DNA of 64,000 bases. It comes from Haladaptatus sp. DJG-WS-42 (lineage in GTDB: Archaea; Halobacteriota; Halobacteria; Halobacteriales; Halococcaceae). Location of the stretch: the NCBI RefSeq assembly GCF_037198285.1, contig NZ_CP147243.1:310001-374000 (forward strand), written 5' to 3'. A program made the position numbers and the translations under genes. Numbering within the stretch: position 1 is the stretch's first letter; every line of letters starts with the position of its first letter. Of this stretch, positions 33,252-41,823 are shown one piece after another. The notes under the pieces were generated by a model. That model was not told the origin of the DNA. It ran no database searches and saw only the letters and a list, made by a program, of their open reading frames with translations.

Positions 33252-34058
33252 ATGTCTGAATCCGACGCCATCGAGAAGGTGGAGTCGCCCGCAACTGTCT
33301 CGTCGCTTGCTGCGGATTTTCGCGCACTCGGTATCGAGGCCGGTGATACGCTGCTTGTCCACTCGTCGCTGAGTTCCCTCGGGTGGGTCGTTGGCGGGCC
33401 AACAGCCGTCATCGACGCGCTTCAGCAGGTGCTCACGGAACGGGGCACGCTCGTCATGCCGTCGTTTACTTCGCAGTACACGAATCCCGAACACTGGGAA
33501 GCACCGCCGGTTCCAGACCATTGGGTCGAGAGTATCAACGAGGAGATGCCGCCGTTTAGACCCGAAAGCACCCCAACGCGGGGGATGGGCGCAATCGGGG
33601 AGTGTTTCCGGAACTACGCGGACGTCCAGCGAAGCGCCCACCCTATCACCTCCTTTGCTGCGTGGGGTGCTGGGGCATCGGCCGTCGTTTCTGACCACGA
33701 GTTCGACTACGGTCTCGGTGAAGGCTCACCGCTTGCGCGCATCTACGACCGGGGCGGGAAAATCCTCCTCCTCGGCGTTGGCCACGCGAACAACACGTCG
33801 CTCCACCTCGGAGAATATCCCGCAAACTTCGAGAAAGAGACCGTCACCGAGCGCGCGCCCGTCGAACGAGACGGTGAGCGCGTCGTCGTCGAGTTCGATG
33901 ACATTGAAATGAACACAGACGACTTCGAGGAACTCGGCGCCGATTTCGAGACCGACGGTGGCCTCACCGAAGGTACCGTCGCCGCCGCTGACGTGAAACT
34001 CGTAGACCAACAGGCACTCGTTGACTACGCAATCGAGTGGTTCGAATCCCACCGATAG
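33252..34058 (+). CDS. AAC(3)-fold acyltransferase
   Basis: A 268-residue member of the aminoglycoside 3-N-acetyltransferase/YokD family. Family blocks are GDTLLVHSSLSSLGWVVGGP, LTERGTLVMPSFTSQYT, PTRGMGAIGECFRN, RSAHPITSFAAWGAGA and ILLLGVGHANNTSLHLGEYP, which line the acetyl-CoA and substrate cleft. Its natural substrate in an archaeon is unlikely to be an aminoglycoside and is unknown. It is a monocistronic plus-strand gene followed by carbonic anhydrase with its own promoter. Confidence 0.9.
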   Translation: MSESDAIEKVESPATVSSLAADFRALGIEAGDTLLVHSSLSSLGWVVGGPTAVIDALQQVLTERGTLVMPSFTSQYTNPEHWEAPPVPDHWVESINEEMPPFRPESTPTRGMGAIGECFRNYADVQRSAHPITSFAAWGAGASAVVSDHEFDYGLGEGSPLARIYDRGGKILLLGVGHANNTSLHLGEYPANFEKETVTERAPVERDGERVVVEFDDIEMNTDDFEELGADFETDGGLTEGTVAAADVKLVDQQALVDYAIEWFESHR

Positions 34059-34163
34059 GGCGGCGCTTTTAGAAAATCAAACGCGCGTGGTGAACGCGTA
34101 TCAGTTCGGAGGAGACGAGGAGAGTGACAAAAAGGTACTACCGAGGAGGGTGGAAAACAGAAG

Positions 34164-34173
34164 CACATATTTG
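34164..34173 (+). promoter_or_regulatory. promoter of the carbonic anhydrase gene
   Basis: CACATATTTG is a TATA-like element 23-32 bases before the ATG at 34196, implying a leaderless or very short-leader message and deciding between that ATG and an in-frame one at 34124. Confidence 0.55.
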
Positions 34174-34195
34174 CGAACAGCAGATTGTCACACGT

Positions 34196-34876
34196 ATGCG
34201 CCCGGCGTTCATCGAGCTATTGCAGAACAATGCAGAGCACGCAAACGAGTTCCAGAACCGATTCGACGACGTTCAAGACGCCCAACACCCGGCCGTCGTC
34301 ACCGTCTGTTGTTCTGATTCGCGCGTCCTTCAGGACCACATCTGGGGCAACGACGAGCCCGGCCGGATCTTCACATGTGGGAACATCGGCAATCGCGTCG
34401 TCCAAGAAACCACAGCGGGTGAGGTCGTCTCCGGCGACGTGCTCTATCCCGTCGAACACACCGGCACGGACACCATCGTCGTCGTCGGGCACACCGGCTG
34501 TGGGGCGGTAACCGCGACCTACGACGCGCTGACTGGCGAAGTCTCGGAACCAGCGGGTATCGAACACTGTCTGGCGCTCTTAGCGCCACACCTCGAATCT
34601 GGCGTGGACGCGCTCCCGGACGACGTGAGCCGGAGCGGCGCAATCAACCGGCTCGTCGAGTACAACGTTGACCGGCAAATCGAGTTCCTCGAAGCGAGCG
34701 ACGACATCCCCGACGGCGTTGACATCGTCGGAGTCGTCTACGACTTCCAAGACGTGTACTCAGACCGGCGCGGCGAAGTCCACGTCATCAACGTAAACGG
34801 CGAGACGAATGTCGAAACCCTGCGTGAAGCACACCCGGAGATCGAATCACGGATTCGGCGGCTCTGGGAGTACTAG
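34196..34876 (+). CDS. beta-class carbonic anhydrase
   Basis: A 226-residue zinc enzyme interconverting CO2 and bicarbonate. The zinc ligands are C39 and D41 in VCCSDSR with R43 forming the Asp-Arg dyad, and H99 and C102 in VVVGHTGCGAV. FTCGNIGNRV is the conserved dimer loop. The start MRPAFIELLQNN at 34196 agrees with the promoter position. It may supply bicarbonate for carboxylation or pH balance. The region downstream to 35110 is gene-poor. Confidence 0.92.
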   Translation: MRPAFIELLQNNAEHANEFQNRFDDVQDAQHPAVVTVCCSDSRVLQDHIWGNDEPGRIFTCGNIGNRVVQETTAGEVVSGDVLYPVEHTGTDTIVVVGHTGCGAVTATYDALTGEVSEPAGIEHCLALLAPHLESGVDALPDDVSRSGAINRLVEYNVDRQIEFLEASDDIPDGVDIVGVVYDFQDVYSDRRGEVHVINVNGETNVETLREAHPEIESRIRRLWEY

Positions 34877-35110
34877 GGCGTCCGAGCATCCGCGAGGGCT
34901 CCCGGTCCTCGCCCTCAAGGGTGAAGGTGGGAACAACGAAGCACGACAAGTCGCCCAAGAGCACGTCAAAGAACAGCACGGAAAGGAGTTCTCGCTCGAA
35001 GAAATCGAGCGCAGGTACGTAAAGATAGTATCAGTCTGAGGCCTGCGACGAGATTTTTTAGGTCGTAAATCCCGAGAGTACCCACAGGGTCTGACGCCAG
35101 TCACCTGCGC
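34877..35110. other. gene-poor spacer with a possible ORF remnant
   Basis: No complete gene is supported. From 34950 to 35039 on the plus strand, a frame ending RQVAQEHVKEQHGKEFSLEE and VKIVSV has haloarchaeal codon usage and a helical, charged composition, but no start codon precedes it before the sequence merges with another frame of the carbonic anhydrase gene. It may be the 3' remnant of a lost gene. The rest is unremarkable. Confidence 0.4.
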
Positions 35111-36982
35111 TTAGACGCGGACGCCCCAGAAAAAGGCGATTCCGAGCACCGTGACAATCGAGAGGAGCAACTGGAGGGGCGCGCCGACGCGGATGAAGTC
35201 GGAGAACGTGTAGCCGCCCGGCCCGTAGACGAACAGGTTGGTCTGGTAGCCAACGGGCGTCATGAACGCCGTCGAGGCGGCGAACGTCACCGCGAGCACG
35301 AACGCAAAGGCGTTTGCCCCAATGGACTGAGCAGCACTCGCCGCGACGGGAATCATGAGCACAACGCTCGCGTTGTTACTGATGACGCTCGTCAACAGCC
35401 CGGTTGCCAGATACAGTACCCAGAGCACGCCAATGGCAGGCAGGAACGTCGCAGTAGAGGCGACGGCGTTGCCGAGGAGGGCGGCCGCACCGGTCTGCTG
35501 GAGGGCGATGCCGAGCGGGATGACGCCGGCGAGCAGGAAGATGACGTTCCACTCGACGGATTTGTAGAGTTCGTTCGGTTTGAGGACGCCGCTCAGAATC
35601 ATCGCCACCACGCCCGCGAGCGCGGAGACGACGATTGGAAGGATGTTCAGCGCGGGGAGTGCAACGACGCCCGCGACGATGGCGACGGCGAACGGGATTT
35701 TGTCGCTGCGGTAGTTCACGTCCTCGAACTCGTGGGCGACGATGAAGTCCTCGTTTTGGACGAGGCGGGTGAGGCTGTCGGGTGGCGCTTGGACGAGAAC
35801 CGTGTCACCGACCCGGATACGAATATCCTCGAATCGGTCGCGGACGACTTTCCCCCGGCTCCGGAAGGCGAGGACGTTCGCGTCGTAGCGCTGGCGAAAC
35901 GTCGAACTGGCGAGCGTCTCGCCGACGAGGAATGACCCAGAAGGGATGACGACTTCGACGAGCACTGGCTCTTCTTCGCCGGGGTGGAGGTCGTCTTCGG
36001 TTCGCGGCCCACCGACGAACTGGACGCCCTCTGCGTCCATGAGCCGTTCGAGCGTCTCGCGGTTCGTCCTGACCCGAAGGGTGTCGTTTTCGTGAATCTC
36101 CTTGCGAGCGAGGGGCTCTGAAAACTGCTCGCCGTAGCGAATCAACTGGAGCACGTCAATGTCGAGTTCGGCGTCACCGAGCGCTTCTTCGACCGTCTGG
36201 CCGATTAACGATGACTCGGCCGGGACGACCACGTCTGCGAGGTATTCTTGGAGGGCATACTCCTCGACCAAGTCCTCCTCTGCGGGCACGCGTTTCGGAA
36301 TCAGCCAGACGCCCACCGTCATGAGATAGAGCGCCCCGACCGCGAACACGACGATGCCGAGTTTGGTGAACTCGAACATACCGTAGGCGTGCAGCCCGCT
36401 CGCGGGGTTCTCTGCGCCGAGCCGTGCCACGATGTCGCTCGCCAGAATGTTCGTCGACGTACCGATGAGCGTCAACATCCCCCCGAACATCGACGCGAAC
36501 GAAAGCGGCATGAGCAGTTTTGAGGGCGACGTTTTCCCCTTGTGGGCGAGGTCTGCAATCACGGGAACCAAGATGGCGACGACGGGCGTGTTGTTCACGA
36601 AGCCAGAAATCGGCCCGGTGACGCCGATGGTCGCAGCGAGTTGTTTTCGCTGGTCAGTGCCCGCAAACGAGGCCATCTTCCGGCCGAGGAGTTGGACGAT
36701 ACCGGTTCGGTTGATGCCCGTACTCAAGATGAGCATGGCGAGGACGGTGATGGTGGCGGGACTCGAAAACCCCGAGATACCTTCCTGTGCAGAAACCTGC
36801 GTCCACGGTTCGAGCACCATCAACAGCACCATCACGATGATGGCGGTGACGTCAATGGGGAACCACTCAGTGGCAAACAAAAAGAGCGCGAGCGCAATGA
36901 GCGCGAAAACGACGAGCATTTCACCCGTCACTGGCGTCGAAGCCACAGCGGCCACCGCCAGCGCGGGCGCTAAGAGAGACAT
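35111..36982 (-). CDS. SLC13/DASS-family permease with two RCK_C domains
   Basis: A 623-residue sodium:anion-type transporter. Transmembrane segments fill residues 1-195, interrupted by a hydrophilic central part. STGINRTGIVQLLG, SGFVNNTPVVAILVPV (SNT-like signature) and GTSTNILASDIV mark the first half, and SVISNNASVVLMIPV and TPVGYQTNLFVYGPGG the second. Two TrkA_C (RCK_C) domains lie at about 210-300 and 310-400 (ESSLIGQTVEEAL; VLVEVVIPSGSFLVGETL; IRIRVGDTVLVQA), probably binding a regulatory ligand. The substrate (sulfate, phosphate or dicarboxylate) is not predictable. Start at 36982 (MSLLAPALAV). Confidence 0.9.
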   Translation of the reverse strand: MSLLAPALAVAAVASTPVTGEMLVVFALIALALFLFATEWFPIDVTAIIVMVLLMVLEPWTQVSAQEGISGFSSPATITVLAMLILSTGINRTGIVQLLGRKMASFAGTDQRKQLAATIGVTGPISGFVNNTPVVAILVPVIADLAHKGKTSPSKLLMPLSFASMFGGMLTLIGTSTNILASDIVARLGAENPASGLHAYGMFEFTKLGIVVFAVGALYLMTVGVWLIPKRVPAEEDLVEEYALQEYLADVVVPAESSLIGQTVEEALGDAELDIDVLQLIRYGEQFSEPLARKEIHENDTLRVRTNRETLERLMDAEGVQFVGGPRTEDDLHPGEEEPVLVEVVIPSGSFLVGETLASSTFRQRYDANVLAFRSRGKVVRDRFEDIRIRVGDTVLVQAPPDSLTRLVQNEDFIVAHEFEDVNYRSDKIPFAVAIVAGVVALPALNILPIVVSALAGVVAMILSGVLKPNELYKSVEWNVIFLLAGVIPLGIALQQTGAAALLGNAVASTATFLPAIGVLWVLYLATGLLTSVISNNASVVLMIPVAASAAQSIGANAFAFVLAVTFAASTAFMTPVGYQTNLFVYGPGGYTFSDFIRVGAPLQLLLSIVTVLGIAFFWGVRV

Positions 36983-37126
36983 ACACAACGGAGGGGGTAG
37001 CGAGGGAAAAACGCTGGTATCCGCGTCGGTCACAGTCCAGTCTGGTCGTGGACGGAGGCAGTTCTTGGCCCCTCCCGGCCGATGGCATGTGGCGGAATGC
37101 CGCGAGCGAGGATGGTGAGTGGGAGG

Positions 37127-37594
37127 TTATTCGATGGATTGGACGAACGTCACCTGCTTTTCCTCGAAGCCCGTATCCCGGTAAAACCGTCTCGCACCGT
37201 CGTTTCGCCACTCACAGGAGACTTTGGGGTGGTCGCAGTCGGCCGCGTGAGCCAGTTCCGTTACATTCTCTACGACGCGCGTGCCGTGGCCACGGCTTTG
37301 GTAGGCATCTTTGATATAGAGGTTCACAATCTTGAGATAGCGCGAGTACTGACGTGAGGAGTGTGTTCCGTCGCGGAGAGTGACAAAGCCAATCGTCTCG
37401 CCATCTACGTCGATGAGGTAGTTGGTGATGTCGTCGCGTTCGAGGTGGTTTCTAAACCCGTCTGCTGAAACCTCGGCTTGACTGTCGTACACTAATTCGT
37501 TGAACGGAGAGTATGGCTCATTGTCGGTGGCGAGGGCGTACCAGCACTCGATGAGCGTGGGAATATCGGTTTCAGTGGCTTCTTTCAGGTGCAT
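37127..37594 (-). CDS. GNAT-family N-acetyltransferase
   Basis: A 155-residue acetyltransferase. KIVNLYIKDAYQSRGHGTRVVENV holds motif A (QSRGHGT) for acetyl-CoA and SCEWRNDGARRFYRDTGF motif B. The N-terminus MHLKEATETDIPTLIECWYAL is typical for the family. The acceptor is unknown. It is a single gene separated from the SLC13 permease by 144 bases and from the SdpI-like gene by 164 bases. Confidence 0.87.
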   Translation of the reverse strand: MHLKEATETDIPTLIECWYALATDNEPYSPFNELVYDSQAEVSADGFRNHLERDDITNYLIDVDGETIGFVTLRDGTHSSRQYSRYLKIVNLYIKDAYQSRGHGTRVVENVTELAHAADCDHPKVSCEWRNDGARRFYRDTGFEEKQVTFVQSIE

Positions 37595-37758
37595 TTTCAC
37601 ACTCGTGTAGTCGTATTGATACGCGAGCAATCTATCCTTTTCCCATACCCGTCTCACTCTCGTGGCAGGAATCTCATTCGGAGATCAACAAATAAACAGT
37701 ACCACGAACAACTCGTCGCCGAGTGAGCAACGGCTTGATTTTTCAGAGATTCATCCAC

Positions 37759-38427
37759 TCAGAGGCTGTCAGTGGACGGGTCAGTACCTCGCTCTACCTG
37801 CTCGTACAGGTAGTACGAATACACCACGGTAATCGCACTCGTCACCAGCGCGGGCACGAGCAGGAAGTAGATGGCGTACTCCCCGAACAGGAGCCCAACC
37901 AGCGAGATGACGGCGGTGAGTTTGAACAGCCGACCCGCGAGCACGTGGGTTCGGGTCCACACCACGTCGCTGCTGAGCGTCCACGGCGTGCGGACGCCGA
38001 CGAACCAGTTGCGTTCTGCGTGGGTGAGCAGGATGCCAATGTAATAGAAGAGGAAGGCGACCGCCGCGAGGATGAGCAACGTGAAGTCGAACTCGTAGCC
38101 GAGGTTGAACGCGATGACGCCGACGTGGACAAGAGCGATGAATCCCGTGATGATGACGACCAGCCAGTCGTAGTACGGCCGAAACGACTGGATATTCTCG
38201 CGGCGGGGGTCGATGCGCGGGATGGCAGCGAAAAGCGCGAGCAAGAGCGCAGCGAGAACCGGCGCGAACGCAAGTGCAACCGGCTTCGACATCGTATCGT
38301 TTGGCACTCCCGCGGCGTTCCAGTGGGTGACGAGCCGGTCGGGAAGCGACGGTGCCGCGAGAATTCCCACAAGTGCAGCCACCAAGACGAACCCCGCCGC
38401 AATCGCAAACCGCTGCCGCGTATTCAT
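37759..38427 (-). CDS. SdpI/DUF1648-like membrane protein
   Basis: A 222-residue membrane protein starting MNTRQRFAIAAGFVLVAALV. LPDRLVTHWNAAGVPNDTMSK is the DUF1648 signature, followed by transmembrane helices and AERNWFVGVRTPWTLSSDVV with WTRTHVLAGRLF, the SdpI signature. In Bacillus, SdpI gives immunity to the SdpC toxin, but archaeal homologues have no known partner, and no toxin gene is visible here. Six or seven helices are likely. The TATA/BRE region carries a 14-base sequence shared with 6106-6119. Confidence 0.85.
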   Translation of the reverse strand: MNTRQRFAIAAGFVLVAALVGILAAPSLPDRLVTHWNAAGVPNDTMSKPVALAFAPVLAALLLALFAAIPRIDPRRENIQSFRPYYDWLVVIITGFIALVHVGVIAFNLGYEFDFTLLILAAVAFLFYYIGILLTHAERNWFVGVRTPWTLSSDVVWTRTHVLAGRLFKLTAVISLVGLLFGEYAIYFLLVPALVTSAITVVYSYYLYEQVERGTDPSTDSL

Positions 38428-38440
38428 GTGAATTGATACG

Positions 38441-38454
38441 ACTGCAGTGGTAAT
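38441..38454 (-). promoter_or_regulatory. shared 14-bp motif in SdpI-like promoter
   Basis: ACTGCAGTGGTAAT lies 14-27 bases ahead of the SdpI-like ATG, where the TATA/BRE of a leaderless gene would be. The same 14 bases occur at 6106-6119 as part of a palindrome. A transcription factor site is possible. Confidence 0.3.
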
Positions 38455-38613
38455 GAACGAAGAGGCTAACCCTGAAAGGACAGACGAGTTACCCCTGTGT
38501 GGTATATCGCAGGACAACGGTGACCTGAAGCACACCAACTAGAACCTGCTCGTGTCTGTGGAGTGAGACAGAGATAACCGTCGAAGCGTCCTACTTCTAT
38601 CGGGAGTTACACA

Positions 38614-39819
38614 ATGGACATTTCTGAGATTGTTTCCACAGAGTTCACCGAGTTCGACATTGGAACACCGCTTTCGAAGGTGGCAGGCGCGTTCGAGAAT
38701 CAAGAACTGAACGCAGTTATCGTGACGGATGGTGACGCTTATCAGGGAATCGTCAGCCGCCGACAGCTAGCCGCGTCGTCAAACCAGCCCTCTGCAAAGG
38801 TCGGCTCACAGGTACAACACGTACCGGCCGTCGATCGCACTGAGGACGTCCGCGAAGTCGCGCGACTCATGATTGGGAGTGAGGCCAAAACACTCCCCGT
38901 GCTCGATGATACCCGCATCTATGGTGTCGTGACAGCAGATGCAGTATTGGAGGCTGTGCGACCGTTTCTTGACGCCGTCACGGTCGCTGATGCCTACACG
39001 GAAGCGTTGATCAGTGCATCCCCCGAGACGACGATCGGGAAAGCCCTCAACATCTTACGAGAGGCGCGTATTGACCACCTCCCAATCGTAGACGACACCA
39101 CACTCGTGGGAATCGTGAGTCTCTACGATGTCATCGACTTCACGACACGGGGCGGGAATAAGAGTCAAGGTGGCTCGTCGGGGACGTTCGGCGGTCGCGG
39201 CGGGAGCGAGAGCCATGGCGGCTTTGGCGCGCGTGGCGGAGGCAGCGACCGGATGCTCGATTTGCCGGTGGGAAATTTGATGTCGGATGTGGTCGTAACG
39301 GTTCGGCGAAAGACACCGCTCGATGAGGTGGTCGAAACGATGTTCGAACAGGAGATCTCCTCGCTCGTCGTCGTCGCCGATGGAACCGACGAACCGGTCG
39401 GTATCATCACGAAAACGGACGTCATCGAGGCACTCACCTGGGAGCAAGACAATCGACGGGCCGTGCAAGTGTTCGGGCTTGACTTGCTCGAAGACATGGA
39501 CTACGACGACGTGTCCGCGCTAATCGAGAACCTGACAGCGAACTACGGAGAGATGCGTGTGATCAAGGCCAGTATCGAGCTCCATGAGCACAAAGAACAG
39601 AGTCGAGGGGTGCCGTTGGTGCTGGCACGGATTCGACTGGTTACAAACCGTGGCTACTTCACAGCCGAAGGGGAGGGCTACGGTGCTACCCACGCGCTCC
39701 GTCTTGCGGCGAATGCGGTCGAACGCCAAGTTCTCAAGGGGAAAACCTACGGCCAATCGAAGAAGCACCCAGACGCAGAAGAACAACAGCACCTCTACGG
39801 CTGGTGGCTCGGTGGGTAA
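38614..39819 (+). CDS. four-CBS protein with HPF-like C-terminal domain
   Basis: A 401-residue soluble protein. Residues 1-178 hold CBS motifs (YQGIVSRRQLA; IYGVVTADAVLEAV; LVGIVSLYDVIDF), followed by a 35-residue Gly/Ser-rich linker (179-213), another CBS unit (NLMSDVVVTVRRKTPLDEVV; PVGIITKTDVIEALTW), then a C-terminal segment from about 285. The latter (VIKASIELHEHKEQ, ARIRLVTNRGYFTAEGEGYG, ALRLAANAVERQVLKGK) has the beta-alpha-beta-beta-beta-alpha pattern of the ribosome hibernation factor HPF/RaiA. CBS proteins acting as archaeal hibernation factors have been reported; a nucleotide-sensing ribosome-silencing role is inferred here. Confidence 0.75.
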   Translation: MDISEIVSTEFTEFDIGTPLSKVAGAFENQELNAVIVTDGDAYQGIVSRRQLAASSNQPSAKVGSQVQHVPAVDRTEDVREVARLMIGSEAKTLPVLDDTRIYGVVTADAVLEAVRPFLDAVTVADAYTEALISASPETTIGKALNILREARIDHLPIVDDTTLVGIVSLYDVIDFTTRGGNKSQGGSSGTFGGRGGSESHGGFGARGGGSDRMLDLPVGNLMSDVVVTVRRKTPLDEVVETMFEQEISSLVVVADGTDEPVGIITKTDVIEALTWEQDNRRAVQVFGLDLLEDMDYDDVSALIENLTANYGEMRVIKASIELHEHKEQSRGVPLVLARIRLVTNRGYFTAEGEGYGATHALRLAANAVERQVLKGKTYGQSKKHPDAEEQQHLYGWWLGG

Positions 39820-39867
39820 CCTTCGTTTTTAGCGGATGGGTCAGATGCGCTTCCATGGAACGTCGCG

Positions 39868-40296
39868 TCAGTGTTGTGTTTGTTGAATGAACTCGTCGAG
39901 TTGTTCTTCGATGAGTGTCGCAACGCGCTCGCTATAGCGCCAGAGCGCTGCGTTGAGTCGTTCTTCAGTCTGGTCGTCGAGCCCATCAATCCCCTGTAGC
40001 ACAGAGTCTTTGGTAACCTGTGGATGATAGACGCAAACAACGCCAATCGAGTGGTCTGAACTCGCAGTTCCAGCCGTGTGGATTCCGTACTCGTCAGTGC
40101 CCCACACGCCATCACCACCGTGTCGCTCCAACGCGGAGTCGAGCGCATCAAGCAGCCGTACATCGTCGGGGGAGAGCAGTGGCGTCTCACCGGTGAATAG
40201 TTCAGTGTAGGCCTGCGTCCGAGCACTGTTTCGCCACTGCTCTAAGTGAGAACGCGCTCTAAGTACGAGTTGTCTCTCGTCGGGGAATTCAGCCAT
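39868..40296 (-). CDS. uncharacterised haloarchaeal protein
   Basis: A 142-residue soluble acidic protein starting MAEFPDERQLVLRARSHLEQW. It contains LFTGETPLLSPDDVRLLDAL, GDGVWGTDEYGIHTAGT and RLNAALWRYSERVATLIEEQL, a pattern I believe is conserved in haloarchaea (a DUF7539-like family), without known function. No transmembrane or metal motif is seen. It is a single gene converging with the CBS-HPF gene, 48 bases apart. Confidence 0.7.
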   Translation of the reverse strand: MAEFPDERQLVLRARSHLEQWRNSARTQAYTELFTGETPLLSPDDVRLLDALDSALERHGGDGVWGTDEYGIHTAGTASSDHSIGVVCVYHPQVTKDSVLQGIDGLDDQTEERLNAALWRYSERVATLIEEQLDEFIQQTQH

Positions 40297-40404
40297 GCAA
40301 CCTAGAGGAGTGCAACGCCAATCAACGTTTACCCGGCGTCACTCGTAGTTCGATGAGATGCGGGGAGTGGCCATAGTTTTCTTTCCAGAGTGCCAACTAG
40401 TCGC

Positions 40405-40644
40405 ATGCCAAACTACGCAGCTATTTTCGAGATTGATTCGAAATCGGACGCAGAAGCAGTCAGACTCCTCGTCGAACGGGTGTATGATGCACTCCGAGAG
40501 GAAACGCAGGACATCGAGGATGGAAAAGCCAGTCTGAGCCAGATGCTCGACGAATTTAGAGCAATCCGTGACGCAGCCAGACACGCAGCACCCGGGACGC
40601 TTTCGATTCAGTACGAACAGTCCGACGAACCGTTCGAAGACTGA
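40405..40644 (+). CDS. small acidic helical protein
   Basis: A 79-residue protein starting MPNYAAIFEIDSKSDAEAVR. A beta strand then two long helices are likely (AVRLLVERVYDALREETQD and SLSQMLDEFRAIRDAARH). It has acidic haloarchaeal composition and a clean start, but no recognised family. A TATA-like ATAGTTTTC lies about 25-30 bases upstream (40373-40381). Confidence 0.55.
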   Translation: MPNYAAIFEIDSKSDAEAVRLLVERVYDALREETQDIEDGKASLSQMLDEFRAIRDAARHAAPGTLSIQYEQSDEPFED

Positions 40645-40755
40645 CGTCTCGCTACCGAGAGTCGCGGATTTGACAGTCCCGGTACAGCCGTCAGGCTTCC
40701 GACTGATGTTCCAGCGTTCGTCTATTTCACCGCTTTCGCTCGCATGGCGGAAGAA

Positions 40756-41388
40756 TTACGCTCGGAGGCCATTTCGTTCGTCTGGGTATCCATTCGTTCG
40801 AGTTGCGACGAGGACGCCCACGGAGTCACTGACGATTTTCACGTCGGTGAGCGTGTAGCCCGCATCGGCGAGCAGGTTCGCAACAGTCCCCATTTGCGGG
40901 AGTGTCTCGTAGTCGCCACGAGATTCCGGTGGCCCGAAGAACATCTTGTCGGCAACGACGAAGTGGCGGGGATTCAGTGACGAAATGCCCTCGATTGCGG
41001 CCCGTAACTCCTCTTCACCACCCTCGTCGTACGCCATGTAGAGTGCGTAACTTGCGACGACGACATCCACCGCAACGTCTACGTTCGGTTCCCGAAACGA
41101 CCCGTGGTCGAACGAGACGTTTTCGACGCCTCTCTGCTCCGCCTTCTGTCGAGCATATCGAAGCCACTCTTCGTAGATGTCTCGACCAAGGACGCGTTCG
41201 CACTTCGATGCGAGTTTGAGTGCGACAATTCCGGTTCCCGTCCCCATGTCAACCACCGTATCGTCGCGTCCGATTGGAGCGTGTTCGACGATGTACGAAA
41301 CGCAGGTCTGGTACGCCTCGTCCGCCGCGCTGTCTTCGTCGTAATCCATCGGCGTGTAGCCGTGAGAGTCGCCCTCCGGTTCGTTCAT
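40756..41388 (-). CDS. class I SAM-dependent methyltransferase
   Basis: A 210-residue methyltransferase starting MNEPEGDSHGYTPMDYDED. Motif I is TVVDMGTGTGIVALKLASK, followed by ERVLGRDIYEEWLRYARQKA (motif II), ENVSFDHGSF and VDVVVASYALYMAY (motif IV). The remaining sequence (SLNPRHFVVADKMFFGPPES) matches small-molecule methyltransferases. The substrate is unknown. It is monocistronic. Confidence 0.85.
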   Translation of the reverse strand: MNEPEGDSHGYTPMDYDEDSAADEAYQTCVSYIVEHAPIGRDDTVVDMGTGTGIVALKLASKCERVLGRDIYEEWLRYARQKAEQRGVENVSFDHGSFREPNVDVAVDVVVASYALYMAYDEGGEEELRAAIEGISSLNPRHFVVADKMFFGPPESRGDYETLPQMGTVANLLADAGYTLTDVKIVSDSVGVLVATRTNGYPDERNGLRA

Positions 41389-41517
41389 GGCTACGCAGCC
41401 GTAGCGCCGGTGGACAGATAAGGGTTCCAAGAGTTATCGTTGACAGGTTTGTGAAGCGGCGTCGAACCTTCGCTCTGCCTGCGTTTCCGAATGCGTTTCC
41501 GAATAATTCGTTGTTTG

Positions 41518-41823
41518 TTACCGCTTTTCGCGCTGTTCGACCTTGTTCAACTCGATGAGCAACCGGAAAATCGCTTTCACGAGATTCGCGTCCACCTCGA
41601 AGCGCTCTGCGTTCTTCCCGGCGCGCTCCATCACTTTGTCTTCTTGGGCCTCGTCGGTGGTCGGCAAGTCCAAATCCGCTTTCACCTGCGCAATCGTGTC
41701 CGCGACGTAGGTGCGCCGGGCGATGAGTTCGACCAGTTCGCGGTCGATGTCTTCGATTTCTTGGCGGTGTTCGTCGAGCGTCACTTCTGTGTCGCGCCGT
41801 GATTCTGTGTTGTCGTTAGCCAT
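41518..41823 (-). CDS. chorismate mutase
   Basis: A 101-residue AroQ-type mutase converting chorismate to prephenate. The first helix EHRQEIEDIDRELVELIARR carries the conserved Arg and Asp/Glu, ADTIAQVKADLDLPTTDEAQ the second region and ANLVKAIFRLLIELNKVEQ the third helix with conserved Glu/Lys positions. It begins inside the end of the shikimate kinase gene (43-base overlap), so the two are co-translated. Prephenate would feed TyrA encoded at 29700-30431. Confidence 0.9.
   Translation of the reverse strand: MANDNTESRRDTEVTLDEHRQEIEDIDRELVELIARRTYVADTIAQVKADLDLPTTDEAQEDKVMERAGKNAERFEVDANLVKAIFRLLIELNKVEQREKR

Noticed and set aside
33252-34058. AAC(3) gene as an antibiotic resistance determinant
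   Set aside because: No mobile element or composition shift surrounds it, and archaeal ribosomes make selection by aminoglycosides unlikely.
37759-38427. SdpI-like gene as part of a toxin-immunity system
   Set aside because: No SdpC-like toxin, SdpR or other partner lies nearby; similarity alone does not support immunity.
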